This document shows positions 52,332 to 62,540 of a DNA stretch of 64,000 nt, piece by piece. The stretch covers positions 620,001 through 684,000 of the forward strand of contig NZ_JAIVAF010000003.1 in assembly GCF_020171805.1 (NCBI RefSeq). The letters are read 5' to 3'. Both the position numbers and the translations under genes were made by a program. This stretch comes from Guptibacillus algicola. GTDB lineage: Bacteria > Bacillota > Bacilli > Bacillales > Guptibacillaceae. The notes beneath the pieces are model-generated. The model worked only from the letters and a program-made list of their open reading frames with translations, searched no databases and was not told the DNA's origin. Position 1 is the first letter of the stretch. Each line of letters opens with the position of its first letter.

Positions 52332-53225
52332 ATGAGTTATGTAAGGTTTGACTGGGAGGTTGAAGACTCTCAAGATGGAATGCTGATGAAAGCATTTCTC
52401 ATAGGGGAAAAGGCGTTATCTAGAAGCATGTTAACAGATATCAAATTCAAGGGCGGCGAAATTCGGGTGAATGGAGAGGTGAAGAATGTTCGGACGACGT
52501 TACGGACAGGTGACACCGTCGAAATCAAGTTTCCAGAAGAAGAGGTAAGTGAGAGTATGTTACCGATCGTGATGCCTCTTAGAATTGTATATGAAGATGA
52601 GCATTATTTGCTGATTAATAAACCTGCAAACTTGCCGACCATTCCTTCAAGACACTCAGCGAGTTCTCTTGCAGAAGGAGTTCTAGCTTACTATAAAGAA
52701 AACAAGCTCAACCGCACGATTCATGCGGTTAATCGTTTGGACCGTGATACTTCTGGTCTCGTCTTGTTTGCGAAACATCGTTATGCACACGACCTTCTTT
52801 CGAAGCAACAAAAAAATAAAACGATGAAACGTTCATACTTCGCTATTGTACACGGTATCCCAGACATTGAAGAAGGCGTCATCAATCGGCCTATCGGACG
52901 AAAAGAAGGAAGTATTATTGAGAGGACAGTGAGGGAAGACGGACAAAATGCCATAACACATTTTCGAACGATACAAACTTGTGCGGGTAACAGTCTCCTA
53001 GAAATTGAGCTATTAACGGGTAGGACTCATCAAATTCGTGTTCACATGTCTTCCATCGGCCATCCTCTACTTGGAGATGATCTTTATGGAGGGGGAAAGG
53101 AAGTGATAAACCGTCAGGCTCTTCATAGTAAAAGCCTACAATTCGATCACCCCTTTCTTGAAAGAACACTAAACTTCTCTGTTGAATTAGAACAAGATAT
53201 GTTGGATATTATTCAAACGATTTGA
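52332..53225 (+). CDS. yjbO: RluA-family 23S rRNA pseudouridine synthase YjbO
   Basis: A 297-residue RluA/RluD-type pseudouridine synthase. An S4-like N-terminal RNA-binding region ([21 protein letters not shown] near residue 32) is followed by the catalytic block [19 protein letters not shown] near 130, with the active aspartate in [28 protein letters not shown] near 231 is another family signature. It isomerises uridine to pseudouridine in rRNA; the exact site is not read from sequence. GGAGG-like AAGTGGAGG precedes the ATG. It is convergent with prpE and overlaps it by 17 bp. Confidence 0.93.
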   Translation: MSYVRFDWEVEDSQDGMLMKAFLIGEKALSRSMLTDIKFKGGEIRVNGEVKNVRTTLRTGDTVEIKFPEEEVSESMLPIVMPLRIVYEDEHYLLINKPANLPTIPSRHSASSLAEGVLAYYKENKLNRTIHAVNRLDRDTSGLVLFAKHRYAHDLLSKQQKNKTMKRSYFAIVHGIPDIEEGVINRPIGRKEGSIIERTVREDGQNAITHFRTIQTCAGNSLLEIELLTGRTHQIRVHMSSIGHPLLGDDLYGGGKEVINRQALHSKSLQFDHPFLERTLNFSVELEQDMLDIIQTI

Positions 53226-53943
53226 ATTTTTCTTCTACGAACGGAAGAGTGGAAGGAACAGAAACCGTGGTGAGTTCTGGGTACTGTACGCATGTCAATT
53301 TCCCTCCAAACACACAACCTGTATCGATATTAACGGTTTGGTTGATCCACCGAGGTTCGTGTACTGGGGTATGTCCATAGACAACGAGTGGAGGTGCTGT
53401 ATAGGTAGCTGCCCAATCTCTTCTTACTGGCATCCCGTTTGGGTGCGTTTCACCTGTCACATCACCATATAGGACGAAGGTCTTCACTTTTTTCCCTGAT
53501 TGTCCAATGTATTTTGCAGGTATTCCAGCGTGAGCGACGATTAACTTTCCGTTATCTAGCGTTAAATAAAGAGGTGATTGCTCATATAGGGTAGTGAACT
53601 TGTTCACGATCGCACTTCTTTTATCATCTGAAAGCTTCGAAAGTTCCTCTACAGTTGTTTCTAAGCCGTGCTTTTGCTGAACGTTTCTTCCAATCATATA
53701 GCGATAAAGTTTATTGCAATGATTTCCAGGGCAATAGTAGGCCAGGTTTTCATCTACAAGTTTTGTAACGACGTCGATCACCTTTAGTGAATCGGGACCT
53801 CTGTCGGTTAAATCTCCAAGAAAAACAAGCTTTCTTTTTTCTGGGTGGATAGGGATATCATTCACCCACTCATATCCTAGCTTTTTAGTAAGTTTCACGA
53901 ATTCATCATAACAACCGTGTATATCTCCAATAATATCAAACAA
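53209..53943 (-). CDS. prpE: Bis(5'-nucleosyl)-tetraphosphatase PrpE
   Basis: A 244-residue calcineurin-like phosphoesterase. Metal and phosphate motifs are [14 protein letters not shown] near residue 2, [13 protein letters not shown] near 41, [10 protein letters not shown] near 71 and [11 protein letters not shown] near 135. PrpE hydrolyses asymmetric dinucleoside polyphosphates and also acts as a protein phosphatase in spore germination studies. AGGAGG lies about 8 bp before the ATG on the minus strand. Its 3' end overlaps yjbO in a tail-to-tail fashion, matching the yjbO-prpE neighbourhood of B. subtilis. Confidence 0.94.
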   Translation of the reverse strand: MFDIIGDIHGCYDEFVKLTKKLGYEWVNDIPIHPEKRKLVFLGDLTDRGPDSLKVIDVVTKLVDENLAYYCPGNHCNKLYRYMIGRNVQQKHGLETTVEELSKLSDDKRSAIVNKFTTLYEQSPLYLTLDNGKLIVAHAGIPAKYIGQSGKKVKTFVLYGDVTGETHPNGMPVRRDWAATYTAPPLVVYGHTPVHEPRWINQTVNIDTGCVFGGKLTCVQYPELTTVSVPSTLPFVEEKFKSFE

Positions 53944-54010
53944 TGACCTTCCTCCTTTATGCGGTTATCCATTCCCTATTTTGACAAAGAGAATTCTTCT
54001 GTCTATGTAA

Positions 54011-54037
54011 AATAACCTGCCAAAGCGGCAGGTTATT
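54011..54037 (-). terminator. Terminator after rodA
   Basis: AATAACCTGCC pairs perfectly with GGCAGGTTATT around a 5-base loop (54011-54037), with a T-rich tract on the minus strand. It overlaps the rodA stop codon. Confidence 0.88.
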
Positions 54038-55217
54038 CAAACATATATGTTTTTGTTCGAGATCGTACATTGAGGACTAATCCTACTGCGATCATATACG
54101 TCAGGAGCGCACTTCCTCCATAACTTACAAAGGGAAGGGGGATTCCTGTGATCGGTAGCAATCGAACCGTCATCCCTATATTTTGGAACACTTGGAACGT
54201 TAACATTCCGATGACACCTGCGCATAAGTAGCTTCCGAACGATTCATTACTCTCTAGTGCTGTATGAATCATCCGATAGATCAGCAAGAAGAAGATCGAA
54301 ATTGTTATGCTTGCACCGATAAAGCCAAACTCTTCTCCTATCACTGCAAAGATGAAGTCGGTGTGAGCTTCTGGAAAATAGACGGTACCGTCAGAGTAGC
54401 CTTTTCCTTCAAGCTTACCTGAACCGATGGCAAGAATCGCCTTCGTTGCTTGATATCCTGCATCTGTGTACTCTTCAGGAGCTAGCCACCCATAAAAACG
54501 AGCTAGCTGGTATTCATCTAGAATATATTCCTTGAAGAAGGTAGGAAACTTAAAGAATGTAAACACAACTGCGGCAATGCCAGCAACACCGGTCAATGTA
54601 AGCAATGCTAGGAGACGCCAACGGACTCCGGAAACAAGAGTGATGCTTACAACGATCGCTGTAAAGACCATCGCTGTACCGAGGTCAGGCTGTTTCATAA
54701 CGACAGCAAGCGGAATAGCTGATATGCCGAAGATTTTCCCTAACAATAGTAAATCAGTACGAATCGTTTTCTCCCCATGGATTTCATGGTGTTTCACTAC
54801 GGTAGAACTGATTGTAATGATCAAGAAGATCTTCATGAATTCTGAAGGTTGCACACTTCCGAGCCCAGGTAATACAAACCAACTTTTCGCGCCATTTCGT
54901 ATTGGAGCAATCTGATAGCTCCCTATGTACTCTGGCATGAATTGAAGCAATAGCAAAAGGAAAATACCGAATCCGAAAAGGTACCAAGATAGTTGCTTGA
55001 AGCGATCAAAATCGATTACCATCGTCAGTGATAATACGAATGCTCCGATGAAGTACCACGTCAGCTGCTTTCCAGCGAAGTTCACGTTTTTTAATTCTCC
55101 GGGAAGTGAAGCTTGAGCAGAATAGATTGCAACTGTACTCACACACATAAGAAGAAATATAAAGAACAGAAGCGTATAATCTATCTGCTGCCAAGGTGTT
55201 TGATTGTCATTGTTCAT
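54033..55217 (-). CDS. rodA: SEDS glycosyltransferase RodA (FtsW/RodA/SpoVE family)
   Basis: A 394-residue SEDS protein with about ten membrane segments. QPSEFMKIFLI near residue 123 and the KQPDLGTAMVF block near 173 (with the catalytic-site aspartate) are family marks, and LPFVSYGGSALLTYMIAVGLVL lies near the C-terminus. SEDS proteins polymerise lipid II into glycan strands with a class B PBP partner; RodA acts in elongation. RodA is favoured over FtsW/SpoVE by the length and sequence, but no partner gene is adjacent. Start at the ATG at 55217, with AAAGGA about 8 bp upstream. No rodA-like gene lies at this place in B. subtilis as far as I recall. Confidence 0.88.
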   Translation of the reverse strand: MNNDNQTPWQQIDYTLLFFIFLLMCVSTVAIYSAQASLPGELKNVNFAGKQLTWYFIGAFVLSLTMVIDFDRFKQLSWYLFGFGIFLLLLLQFMPEYIGSYQIAPIRNGAKSWFVLPGLGSVQPSEFMKIFLIITISSTVVKHHEIHGEKTIRTDLLLLGKIFGISAIPLAVVMKQPDLGTAMVFTAIVVSITLVSGVRWRLLALLTLTGVAGIAAVVFTFFKFPTFFKEYILDEYQLARFYGWLAPEEYTDAGYQATKAILAIGSGKLEGKGYSDGTVYFPEAHTDFIFAVIGEEFGFIGASITISIFFLLIYRMIHTALESNESFGSYLCAGVIGMLTFQVFQNIGMTVRLLPITGIPLPFVSYGGSALLTYMIAVGLVLNVRSRTKTYMFE

Positions 55218-55493
55218 GATATAATCCTTTCTAAAGAAAAGCGTTGGAGACGTACTCTTGAGCACATCACCTATCTTATCTAAAAAAACCCTTTTTGCAA
55301 ATCTGAAAACGGAATTTGTTTTGACAAAATAACTGCGTTCCGACTAAGATAGGAAGGTAATTTTACTTACTATAGTATAAATGAGATTGTACGCTACTTA
55401 AAGAATTAAACAAGACTTCATATGCAATTTATGTCCATTTTATTACGTTATCCTTCTCGACACATAGAAAATAGTAGTAAGGAGGGGTGCTTG

Positions 55494-56855
55494 GTGGCAC
55501 AGTCAGAACAAGAAATCCAACTTATCTATGATGCACTTATCCAATACTTAGCTGAAGAAAAAATAGAGGCATTTCGTGACCTGTTTCTCGATATACATCC
55601 TTATGACCAGGCAAAATTCTTCCTTACAGTAGAAGAAGATGTTAGATTACTTGTTTACACGTATTTATCGCCGAAAGAAATGGCGGAAATATTCCAGAAT
55701 TTCGAAATAGAAGAGCAAGAAGAATACATTTCTGAGATGGAGCCTCCGTATGCTGCTGAAATGCTTGCAGAAATGTACGCAGATGATGCCGTCGATGTCT
55801 TGAATGAGCTAAATCCTGAACAAATCGCGAGCTACCTTACAATTATGGATGACGATGCAGCTGACGAAATCAAAGAGCTGTTGCATTATGAAGAAAAAAC
55901 GGCCGGAAGTATCATGACGACAGAATTCGTTGCGATACGGGCACATCAGACGGTGAAGCGTGCCATGCAAATTCTTAGGCGCGAAGCCCCTGAGGCAGAA
56001 ACCATCTACTATGTATTCGTCGTTGATCAGCAAAAAAGGCTGGTAGGTGTCATATCTTTAAGAGATTTGATCATTGCAGAAGATGATACCTTAATTGAAG
56101 AGATCATGAATGAACGTGTCGTATCAATATCAGTGGGGGAGGATCAAGAGGAAGCAGCAAGGTTAATGCGAGATTATGACTTTCTAGCACTACCTGTTCT
56201 TGATTTTCAACAGCACTTACTCGGGATTATTACGCATGATGATATCGTTGACGTTATTGAAGAAGAAGCTTCAGAGGATTATTCAAAGCTTGCTGCAATT
56301 TCAGACGATGGAACACTTGACAAGAACCCATTTTCATCTGCGCGAAAACGGTTGCCCTGGTTAGTTATCCTTTTATTCCTTGGAATGATGACAGCTAGTT
56401 TGATTGGACAATTTGAAGAAACCCTCGACAAAGTGGCGTTACTTGCTGTATTTATACCATTGATTGCAGGGATGGCAGGGAATACAGGAACACAGGCCCT
56501 TGCGGTTGTCGTACGAGGGATTGCAACAGGAGATTTTGAAGAACATAGTAAATGGAACTTAATTTTACGAGAAGCAGGTACAGGGTTAATAACAGGATCA
56601 ACATGCGGGATTCTTGTAACGATTATTATTTTTCTGTGGCAAGGAACCTTTTTTCTTGGAATTTTAGTTGGTTTTTCGCTATTATGTACTCTGATAGTCG
56701 CAACGCTTGCAGGTGCGCTTGTACCTTTACTTATGCATAAATTAAATATTGACCCTGCAGTGGCCTCTGGGCCGTTTATTACGACGATCAACGACATCAT
56801 CAGTATTCTCATCTATTTTGGAATGGCTACAGCGTTTATGAGCTATTTGATATAA
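55494..56855 (+). CDS. mgtE: Magnesium transporter MgtE
   Basis: A 453-residue MgtE. The cytosolic N-domain (about 1-130) has EMAEIFQNFEIEEQEEYISEM, followed by two CBS domains (about 135-255), with IMTTEFVAIRAHQTV and IMNERVVSISVGEDQEE. Five membrane segments follow from about residue 285, with GNTGTQALAVVVRG near 345 and the ion-pore region. The CBS and N domains sense intracellular magnesium and close the pore. Start at the GTG at 55494, with AAGGAGG 8 bp upstream; the longer frame from 55422 is an open extension. It precedes yjbQ by 34 bp and may be cotranscribed. Confidence 0.94.
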   Translation: MAQSEQEIQLIYDALIQYLAEEKIEAFRDLFLDIHPYDQAKFFLTVEEDVRLLVYTYLSPKEMAEIFQNFEIEEQEEYISEMEPPYAAEMLAEMYADDAVDVLNELNPEQIASYLTIMDDDAADEIKELLHYEEKTAGSIMTTEFVAIRAHQTVKRAMQILRREAPEAETIYYVFVVDQQKRLVGVISLRDLIIAEDDTLIEEIMNERVVSISVGEDQEEAARLMRDYDFLALPVLDFQQHLLGIITHDDIVDVIEEEASEDYSKLAAISDDGTLDKNPFSSARKRLPWLVILLFLGMMTASLIGQFEETLDKVALLAVFIPLIAGMAGNTGTQALAVVVRGIATGDFEEHSKWNLILREAGTGLITGSTCGILVTIIIFLWQGTFFLGILVGFSLLCTLIVATLAGALVPLLMHKLNIDPAVASGPFITTINDIISILIYFGMATAFMSYLI

Positions 56856-56889
56856 TAGAATATTGTGGTCGTTTTGAAGGAGGAAGAAC

Positions 56890-58737
56890 ATGGAACATGG
56901 CGCATCAGTATCATCCTTAGTAATTGTAGTAGTTATCGCATTTCTAATTCCATTTATCCTACACCGCTTTAGATTGAACATTCTTCCTGTGGTAGTAGCT
57001 GAAATCATTGCCGGTATTATTATCGGACAGAGTGGCTTCAACTTAGTAGAAGCTGATACATGGCTAGATACACTTTCAACACTAGGATTTATATTCTTAA
57101 TGTTTCTAAGTGGACTTGAGATTGATTTCTCTGTTTTTGCTAGTAAAAAGAAAAAAGTGAAACTTCCGAGCGGAAAAATAGAACCGAACCGTGTTCTTGT
57201 TTCATTTATCGTCTTTATTTTAATATTTATTGTGTCTTATGGATTATCGTTATTATTTGTTGTACTTGGTTACACAGATAATGCCTTTTTCATGACATTA
57301 ATCATCTCGACGATCTCCCTAGGAGTTGTTGTGCCAACGTTGAAAGATGCAAATGTACTAAAAACGAGTATCGGGCAGACAATTCTACTGATTGCAGTTA
57401 TCGCCGACCTTGCTACAATGATCTTACTAGCGATCTTCGTTTCGTTGAATTCTGGTGGAGAAGGAAACATGTGGCTCTTGTTACTACTGTTTGGAGCAGG
57501 AATTCTCCTTTACTTCATGGGAGCTTATTTCAGGCATCTTTCCTTCATTGAAACAATGTCAAAAGGTACGATTCAAATTGGCACAAGAGCGGTGTTCACG
57601 CTCATCATCGTACTAGTTGGTATTTCAGAAACAGTAGGAGCAGAAAATATTCTTGGAGCATTCTTAGCTGGTGCTCTTGTCTCGCTCCTCTCACCAAATA
57701 CGGAACTTGTGCAGAAGCTCGATTCATTTGGTTATGGCTTCTTAATTCCAATCTTCTTTGTGATGGTAGGGGTAGAGCTAGATGTTTGGTCCCTCTTCCA
57801 GGATCCAAAAGTCCTTGTACTTATACCATTACTTGTAATCGCGTTATTTGTATCAAAACTGGTACCTGTTATCGTCTTAAAAAGATGGTATGACATCAAA
57901 ACAGTTCTAGGTACAGGGATTCTCTTGACTTCGACGCTTTCTCTTGTGATTGCAGCAGCAGAAATCGGTGAGCGTATCGATATTATCGATGAACAACTGT
58001 CATCTGCTTTAATCCTTGTAGCAGTGATAAGCTGTATCGTCGCACCGATCGTGTTTAGAAAAGTCATGCCTAAGCCAGAAGAACGTTCGAATGCGAAGAA
58101 GCTCGCGATCATTGGTGCAAACCAAATTACACTACCGATTTCGCTCGAGCTTAATCCTGCTAACTACCAAACATCGATTTACCATACGAAACAAGAAAAA
58201 GTTGATTCAGATAAGCAGAGTAGTCACTTCAGCGTAACAGAGCTTAGTGATTATAGCATCGATACTCTTAGAAACAGTGAAGTGTTCAATGCGGATATCT
58301 TATTGATTTCTACTGGTGATGATGAAACGAACGCCGATATTGCTGTTTTCGCTAGAGAGTACGGAACAGAGCGAGTAATCGCAAGAATTGAACTCACAGA
58401 AGTTGCGGATCAATTACGCGATTTAAATATCGACGTTTTCTCAGTGTTCTTTTCAACTAAAGCCTTGCTCAAAGCGTTGATCGAATCACCAGGAGTCGTT
58501 AATATTTTCACGAGAGAAGAAAATGCTCTCTACCAAATCAATATGAACAATGTGGAATATAACGGCGTTCCTCTTCGGAATTTCCCTTATCTAGGTGATA
58601 CGATCATCGTACGCATATTCCGTGGGAAAGACTCGATCGTTCCTCACGGTGACACGGAGCTTCGGATTGGCGATCGATTGATCGTTACAGGAAGTAGTGA
58701 GAGTGTAGAAGAAGTAAGAACGTTGTTAAGCTATTAG
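56890..58737 (+). CDS. yjbQ: CPA2 family monovalent cation/proton antiporter YjbQ
   Basis: A 615-residue protein with about twelve membrane segments in residues 5-390 (Na+/H+ exchanger fold), a TrkA-N-like domain at about 405-520 and a TrkA-C domain at about 530-615. The Rossmann loop reads AIIGANQITLPISLEL near residue 411, in place of the usual GxGxxG, so nucleotide binding is uncertain. Members exchange K+ or Na+ for protons. GGAGGAAG precedes the ATG. In B. subtilis yjbQ follows prpE and precedes tenA and fabI; here the thiamin genes are absent from this spot and fabI follows directly. A terminator follows. Confidence 0.9.
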   Translation: MEHGASVSSLVIVVVIAFLIPFILHRFRLNILPVVVAEIIAGIIIGQSGFNLVEADTWLDTLSTLGFIFLMFLSGLEIDFSVFASKKKKVKLPSGKIEPNRVLVSFIVFILIFIVSYGLSLLFVVLGYTDNAFFMTLIISTISLGVVVPTLKDANVLKTSIGQTILLIAVIADLATMILLAIFVSLNSGGEGNMWLLLLLFGAGILLYFMGAYFRHLSFIETMSKGTIQIGTRAVFTLIIVLVGISETVGAENILGAFLAGALVSLLSPNTELVQKLDSFGYGFLIPIFFVMVGVELDVWSLFQDPKVLVLIPLLVIALFVSKLVPVIVLKRWYDIKTVLGTGILLTSTLSLVIAAAEIGERIDIIDEQLSSALILVAVISCIVAPIVFRKVMPKPEERSNAKKLAIIGANQITLPISLELNPANYQTSIYHTKQEKVDSDKQSSHFSVTELSDYSIDTLRNSEVFNADILLISTGDDETNADIAVFAREYGTERVIARIELTEVADQLRDLNIDVFSVFFSTKALLKALIESPGVVNIFTREENALYQINMNNVEYNGVPLRNFPYLGDTIIVRIFRGKDSIVPHGDTELRIGDRLIVTGSSESVEEVRTLLSY

Positions 58738-58743
58738 GAATAG

Positions 58744-58774
58744 GCTTCCGGCTAAGTGCCGGGAGCTTTTTTTT
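58744..58774 (+). terminator. Intrinsic terminator after yjbQ
   Basis: GCTTCCGGC (58744-58752) pairs with GCCGGGAGC (58758-58766), with one T-G wobble and a TAAGT loop, followed by a run of eight T. Confidence 0.9.
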
Positions 58775-58823
58775 AGAATGAAAATGGTCTTCAAGGTGAT
58801 ACTACGAGCAGGAGGTCATGTGT

Positions 58824-58976
58824 ATGAATCATTCTGAACCAGAAGTTGTATGTCCATCTTGTCAAAAGAGAAGCGAACTTCACAATACGATAACCGCTCA
58901 GTCTAATCAAAACATTATTTTTGCTTGCCCATATTGCGGATATGAGAAAAGAAATATTGAAACGAGCAAAGGCTAG
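58824..58976 (+). CDS. 50-residue zinc-ribbon protein
   Basis: A 50-residue ORF from the ATG at 58824, with AGGAGG about 8 bp upstream; an in-frame ATG 6 bp earlier is too close to that site. Two CxxC knuckles, VCPSCQK at about residues 10-13 and FACPYCGYEK at 35-38, form a classic zinc ribbon. Such small rubredoxin-like proteins bind zinc and often act in transcription or as small modulators, but no role is visible here. It lies 40 bp upstream of the FapR-type box before fabI and has no obvious terminator of its own. Confidence 0.78.
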   Translation: MNHSEPEVVCPSCQKRSELHNTITAQSNQNIIFACPYCGYEKRNIETSKG

Positions 58977-59011
58977 TTAATTCGACATGGTACAGGTTCC
59001 GTAAAGCATGT

Positions 59012-59033
59012 TATAATTAGCACGTGGTGCTAA
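59012..59033 (+). promoter_or_regulatory. fabI promoter -10 and FapR-type operator
   Basis: A perfect -10 box TATAAT (59012-59017) ends at the first base of TTAGCACGTGGTGCTAA (59017-59033). This 17-bp palindrome agrees with the FapR consensus TTAGTACCWRNTACTAA at all positions except the T-to-C, C-to-G and A-to-G changes. The arrangement, box directly after the -10, is the same as for fabH-fabF. The -35 is weak (GGTACA). Confidence 0.75.
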
Positions 59034-59067
59034 TAACTAATATTAAAAACCGAGGAGGAGCATGGAT

Positions 59068-59844
59068 ATGAACCTGTCTCTTGAAAATCGTACATACGTT
59101 GTAATGGGTGTTGCGAATAAACGCAGCATCGCGTGGGGGATCGCCCAGGCACTAAGTAATGCAGGAGCAAGACTTGTATTTACATACGCGGGAGACCGTC
59201 TTGAGAAAAATGTACGCGATCTTGCAGCAACGCTTGATCGTGACGATTCTGTCATCTTACCTTGTGATATTACGGATGATCACGAAATCGAATCCACTTT
59301 TGCAAAGATTAAGGAAGAGGTCGGTGTTATTCACGGACTTGCTCACTGTATCGCATTTGCGAAAACGGACGAGCTCAAAGGAGAGTATCTTGAAACGACG
59401 AGAGAAGGATTTATGTTAGCACATAACATCAGTTCTTACTCACTTACAGCCGTTTCAAAGGCTGCTCGTCCATTGATGACTGAAGGTGGAAGTATTCTCA
59501 CTATGACATACCTAGGTGGAGAGCGCGTTGTAAATAATTACAATGTGATGGGAGTTGCAAAAGCATCTCTTGACGCTAGCATGAAATATCTTGCGAACGA
59601 TCTTGGTAAAGATGGTATTCGCGTGAATGCGATCTCTGCAGGACCAATTCGCACGCTTGCAGCAAAAGGCATCGGCGACTTTAACTCTGTTCTTAAAGAG
59701 ATTGAAGAAAAATCGCCACTTCGTCGTACTGTAACGAAAGAAGATGTAGGAAATACTGCACTGTTCTTGATGAGTGATCTTTCTGGTGGAATAACTGGTG
59801 AGATGATTCACGTGGACAGCGGGTACAACATTATCGCAACATAA
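59068..59844 (+). CDS. fabI: Enoyl-ACP reductase FabI
   Basis: A 258-residue FabI of the SDR superfamily. The cofactor loop GVANKRSIAWGIAQAL near residue 13 and the catalytic YxxxxxxK in NYNVMGVAKASLDAS near 155 are present. It reduces enoyl-ACP with NADH or NADPH in the last step of fatty acid elongation, and is the triclosan target. Start at the ATG at 59068, with GGAGGAG 8 bp upstream; an ATG 6 bp earlier is too close. It follows a FapR-type operator and ends at a strong terminator. Position before spore coat genes recalls the B. subtilis fabI-cot neighbourhood. Confidence 0.96.
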   Translation: MNLSLENRTYVVMGVANKRSIAWGIAQALSNAGARLVFTYAGDRLEKNVRDLAATLDRDDSVILPCDITDDHEIESTFAKIKEEVGVIHGLAHCIAFAKTDELKGEYLETTREGFMLAHNISSYSLTAVSKAARPLMTEGGSILTMTYLGGERVVNNYNVMGVAKASLDASMKYLANDLGKDGIRVNAISAGPIRTLAAKGIGDFNSVLKEIEEKSPLRRTVTKEDVGNTALFLMSDLSGGITGEMIHVDSGYNIIAT

Positions 59845-59847
59845 ATG

Positions 59848-59879
59848 AAACGCCCCGGACTTCGTTCCGGGGCGTTTTT

Positions 59880-59880
<1 letters not shown>
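59848..59880. terminator. Bidirectional terminator between fabI and the CotS-like gene
   Basis: AAACGCCCCGGA (59848-59859) pairs perfectly with TCCGGGGCGTTT (59866-59877) around a 6-base loop, followed by TTT. It serves fabI (+) and the convergent CotS-like gene (-). Confidence 0.92.
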
Positions 59881-61112
<1,232 letters not shown>

Positions 61113-61380
61113 CTATCATATCTGTTCCTAATACGGTATGGAGAAGAGGATGGTCATGTCACCAATTTCGACTATTCTGTCCGAAAAATAGGTGTATGAA
61201 ACAGTTGGCAAAGCCCTTTTTATCTTTTACGTTTAGGATTTCGCACAACCTTTCTTTTCCTTCGTATCATGCTTATAAACAGTATTTTAAATCGTGTCTT
61301 TTTCTGCTTATCGTTCGACAGCTAAACGTCATAAGGCGTCCCGATACGGTAGTTTTTTAAAGATATAAAGGAGGGTGAAT

Positions 61381-62520
61381 ATGAAAATAGCCTTAGTCGC
61401 AACAGAAAAGTTGCCAGTCCCAGCTATTAGGGGTGGTGCGATCCAGATCTATTTAGAAGCCGTTTCAAAGCTTTTAGCAAACAATCATGATGTAACAGTG
61501 ATTTCGATCGATGACGTTAATTTGGAATCTAGAGAAAGAAATAACGGTGTTGAGTACATCAGAATCAATCAGGAGGATTATTTAGAGGGGCTTATTCAAG
61601 AACTTAGTGAGCAAAAATTTGATGTGATCCATGTTTGTAATCGCCCCACATGGATCGAACGATTAAAGAAAGCTTCACCTACTAGTAAATTTATCCTAAG
61701 TGTTCACAATGAGATGTTTGCACAAGGGAAAATGGAAGACGAAGAAGGAGAAACGTGCATCTCGCTCGTTTCGAAAATCGTGACCGTAAGTGATTATATT
61801 GGGAAAACCATTACAGATCGCTTTCCTTCAGCACGTGGAAAAGTGCAGACGGTTTATTCAGGTGTGGACTTGAATGCCTATCACCCAAGATGGACCACGA
61901 AAGGTAGAGAACTTAGAAACTCCATCAAATCTCAGCTTAACATCCAAAACAAAAAAGTCATTCTCTTTGTAGGGAGATTAAGTAAAGTTAAAGGACCTCA
62001 CATCTTACTTCATGCCTTACCAAAAATTATCGAGCAACATCCAGATGCTCACATGGTTTTTATTGGATCCAAGTGGTTCGGTGAAAACGATGTAAACAAT
62101 TATGTGAAGCATCTCTATACACTTGGTGCAATGTATCCAGATAACATTACGTTCATTAAATTCGTAGAGCCAAAAGATATCCCTAAGCTCTATTCAATGG
62201 CGGATGTGTTTGTTTGTTGTTCTCAGTGGCAGGAGCCACTTGCAAGGGTTCACTATGAAGCCATGGCTGCAGGTTTACCATTATTAACGAGTGATCGTGG
62301 TGGTAACCCTGAGGTGATTGTTGAGGGGAAAAACGGAAAAGTTGTTCATCAGTTTGATGATCCTTCTGCATATGCAAACATGATTCATACGTTTCTCTCA
62401 AGTGAAGGAACCCGCGATCGTTTTGGCAAATTTGGTCGCAGTTATGTAGAAGAGAAGTTTGGTTGGAATCGAGTAGCATCTAACTTAAAGTCCGTTTATG
62501 AAAATGCGGCTAGACGGTAG
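61381..62520 (+). CDS. cotSA: Spore coat glycosyltransferase CotSA
   Basis: A 379-residue GT4 glycosyltransferase nearly matching B. subtilis CotSA throughout: it starts MKIALVATEKLPVPAIRGG and contains ILFVGRLSKVKGPHILLHALP near residue 196, SQWQEPLARVHYEAMAAGLPL near 280 and GGNPEVI near 305. The donor-site E-x(7)-E motif is included (EPLARVHYE). It would glycosylate a coat component in the mother cell. Start at the ATG at 61381, with AAAGGAGGG 6 bp upstream. The 280-bp gap upstream, shared with the divergent CotS-like gene, presumably holds late mother-cell promoters; I could not point to a convincing sigma-K site. CotS follows 20 bp downstream. Confidence 0.93.
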   Translation: MKIALVATEKLPVPAIRGGAIQIYLEAVSKLLANNHDVTVISIDDVNLESRERNNGVEYIRINQEDYLEGLIQELSEQKFDVIHVCNRPTWIERLKKASPTSKFILSVHNEMFAQGKMEDEEGETCISLVSKIVTVSDYIGKTITDRFPSARGKVQTVYSGVDLNAYHPRWTTKGRELRNSIKSQLNIQNKKVILFVGRLSKVKGPHILLHALPKIIEQHPDAHMVFIGSKWFGENDVNNYVKHLYTLGAMYPDNITFIKFVEPKDIPKLYSMADVFVCCSQWQEPLARVHYEAMAAGLPLLTSDRGGNPEVIVEGKNGKVVHQFDDPSAYANMIHTFLSSEGTRDRFGKFGRSYVEEKFGWNRVASNLKSVYENAARR

Positions 62521-62540
62521 AGGAAGAGAGGGAAAGAATT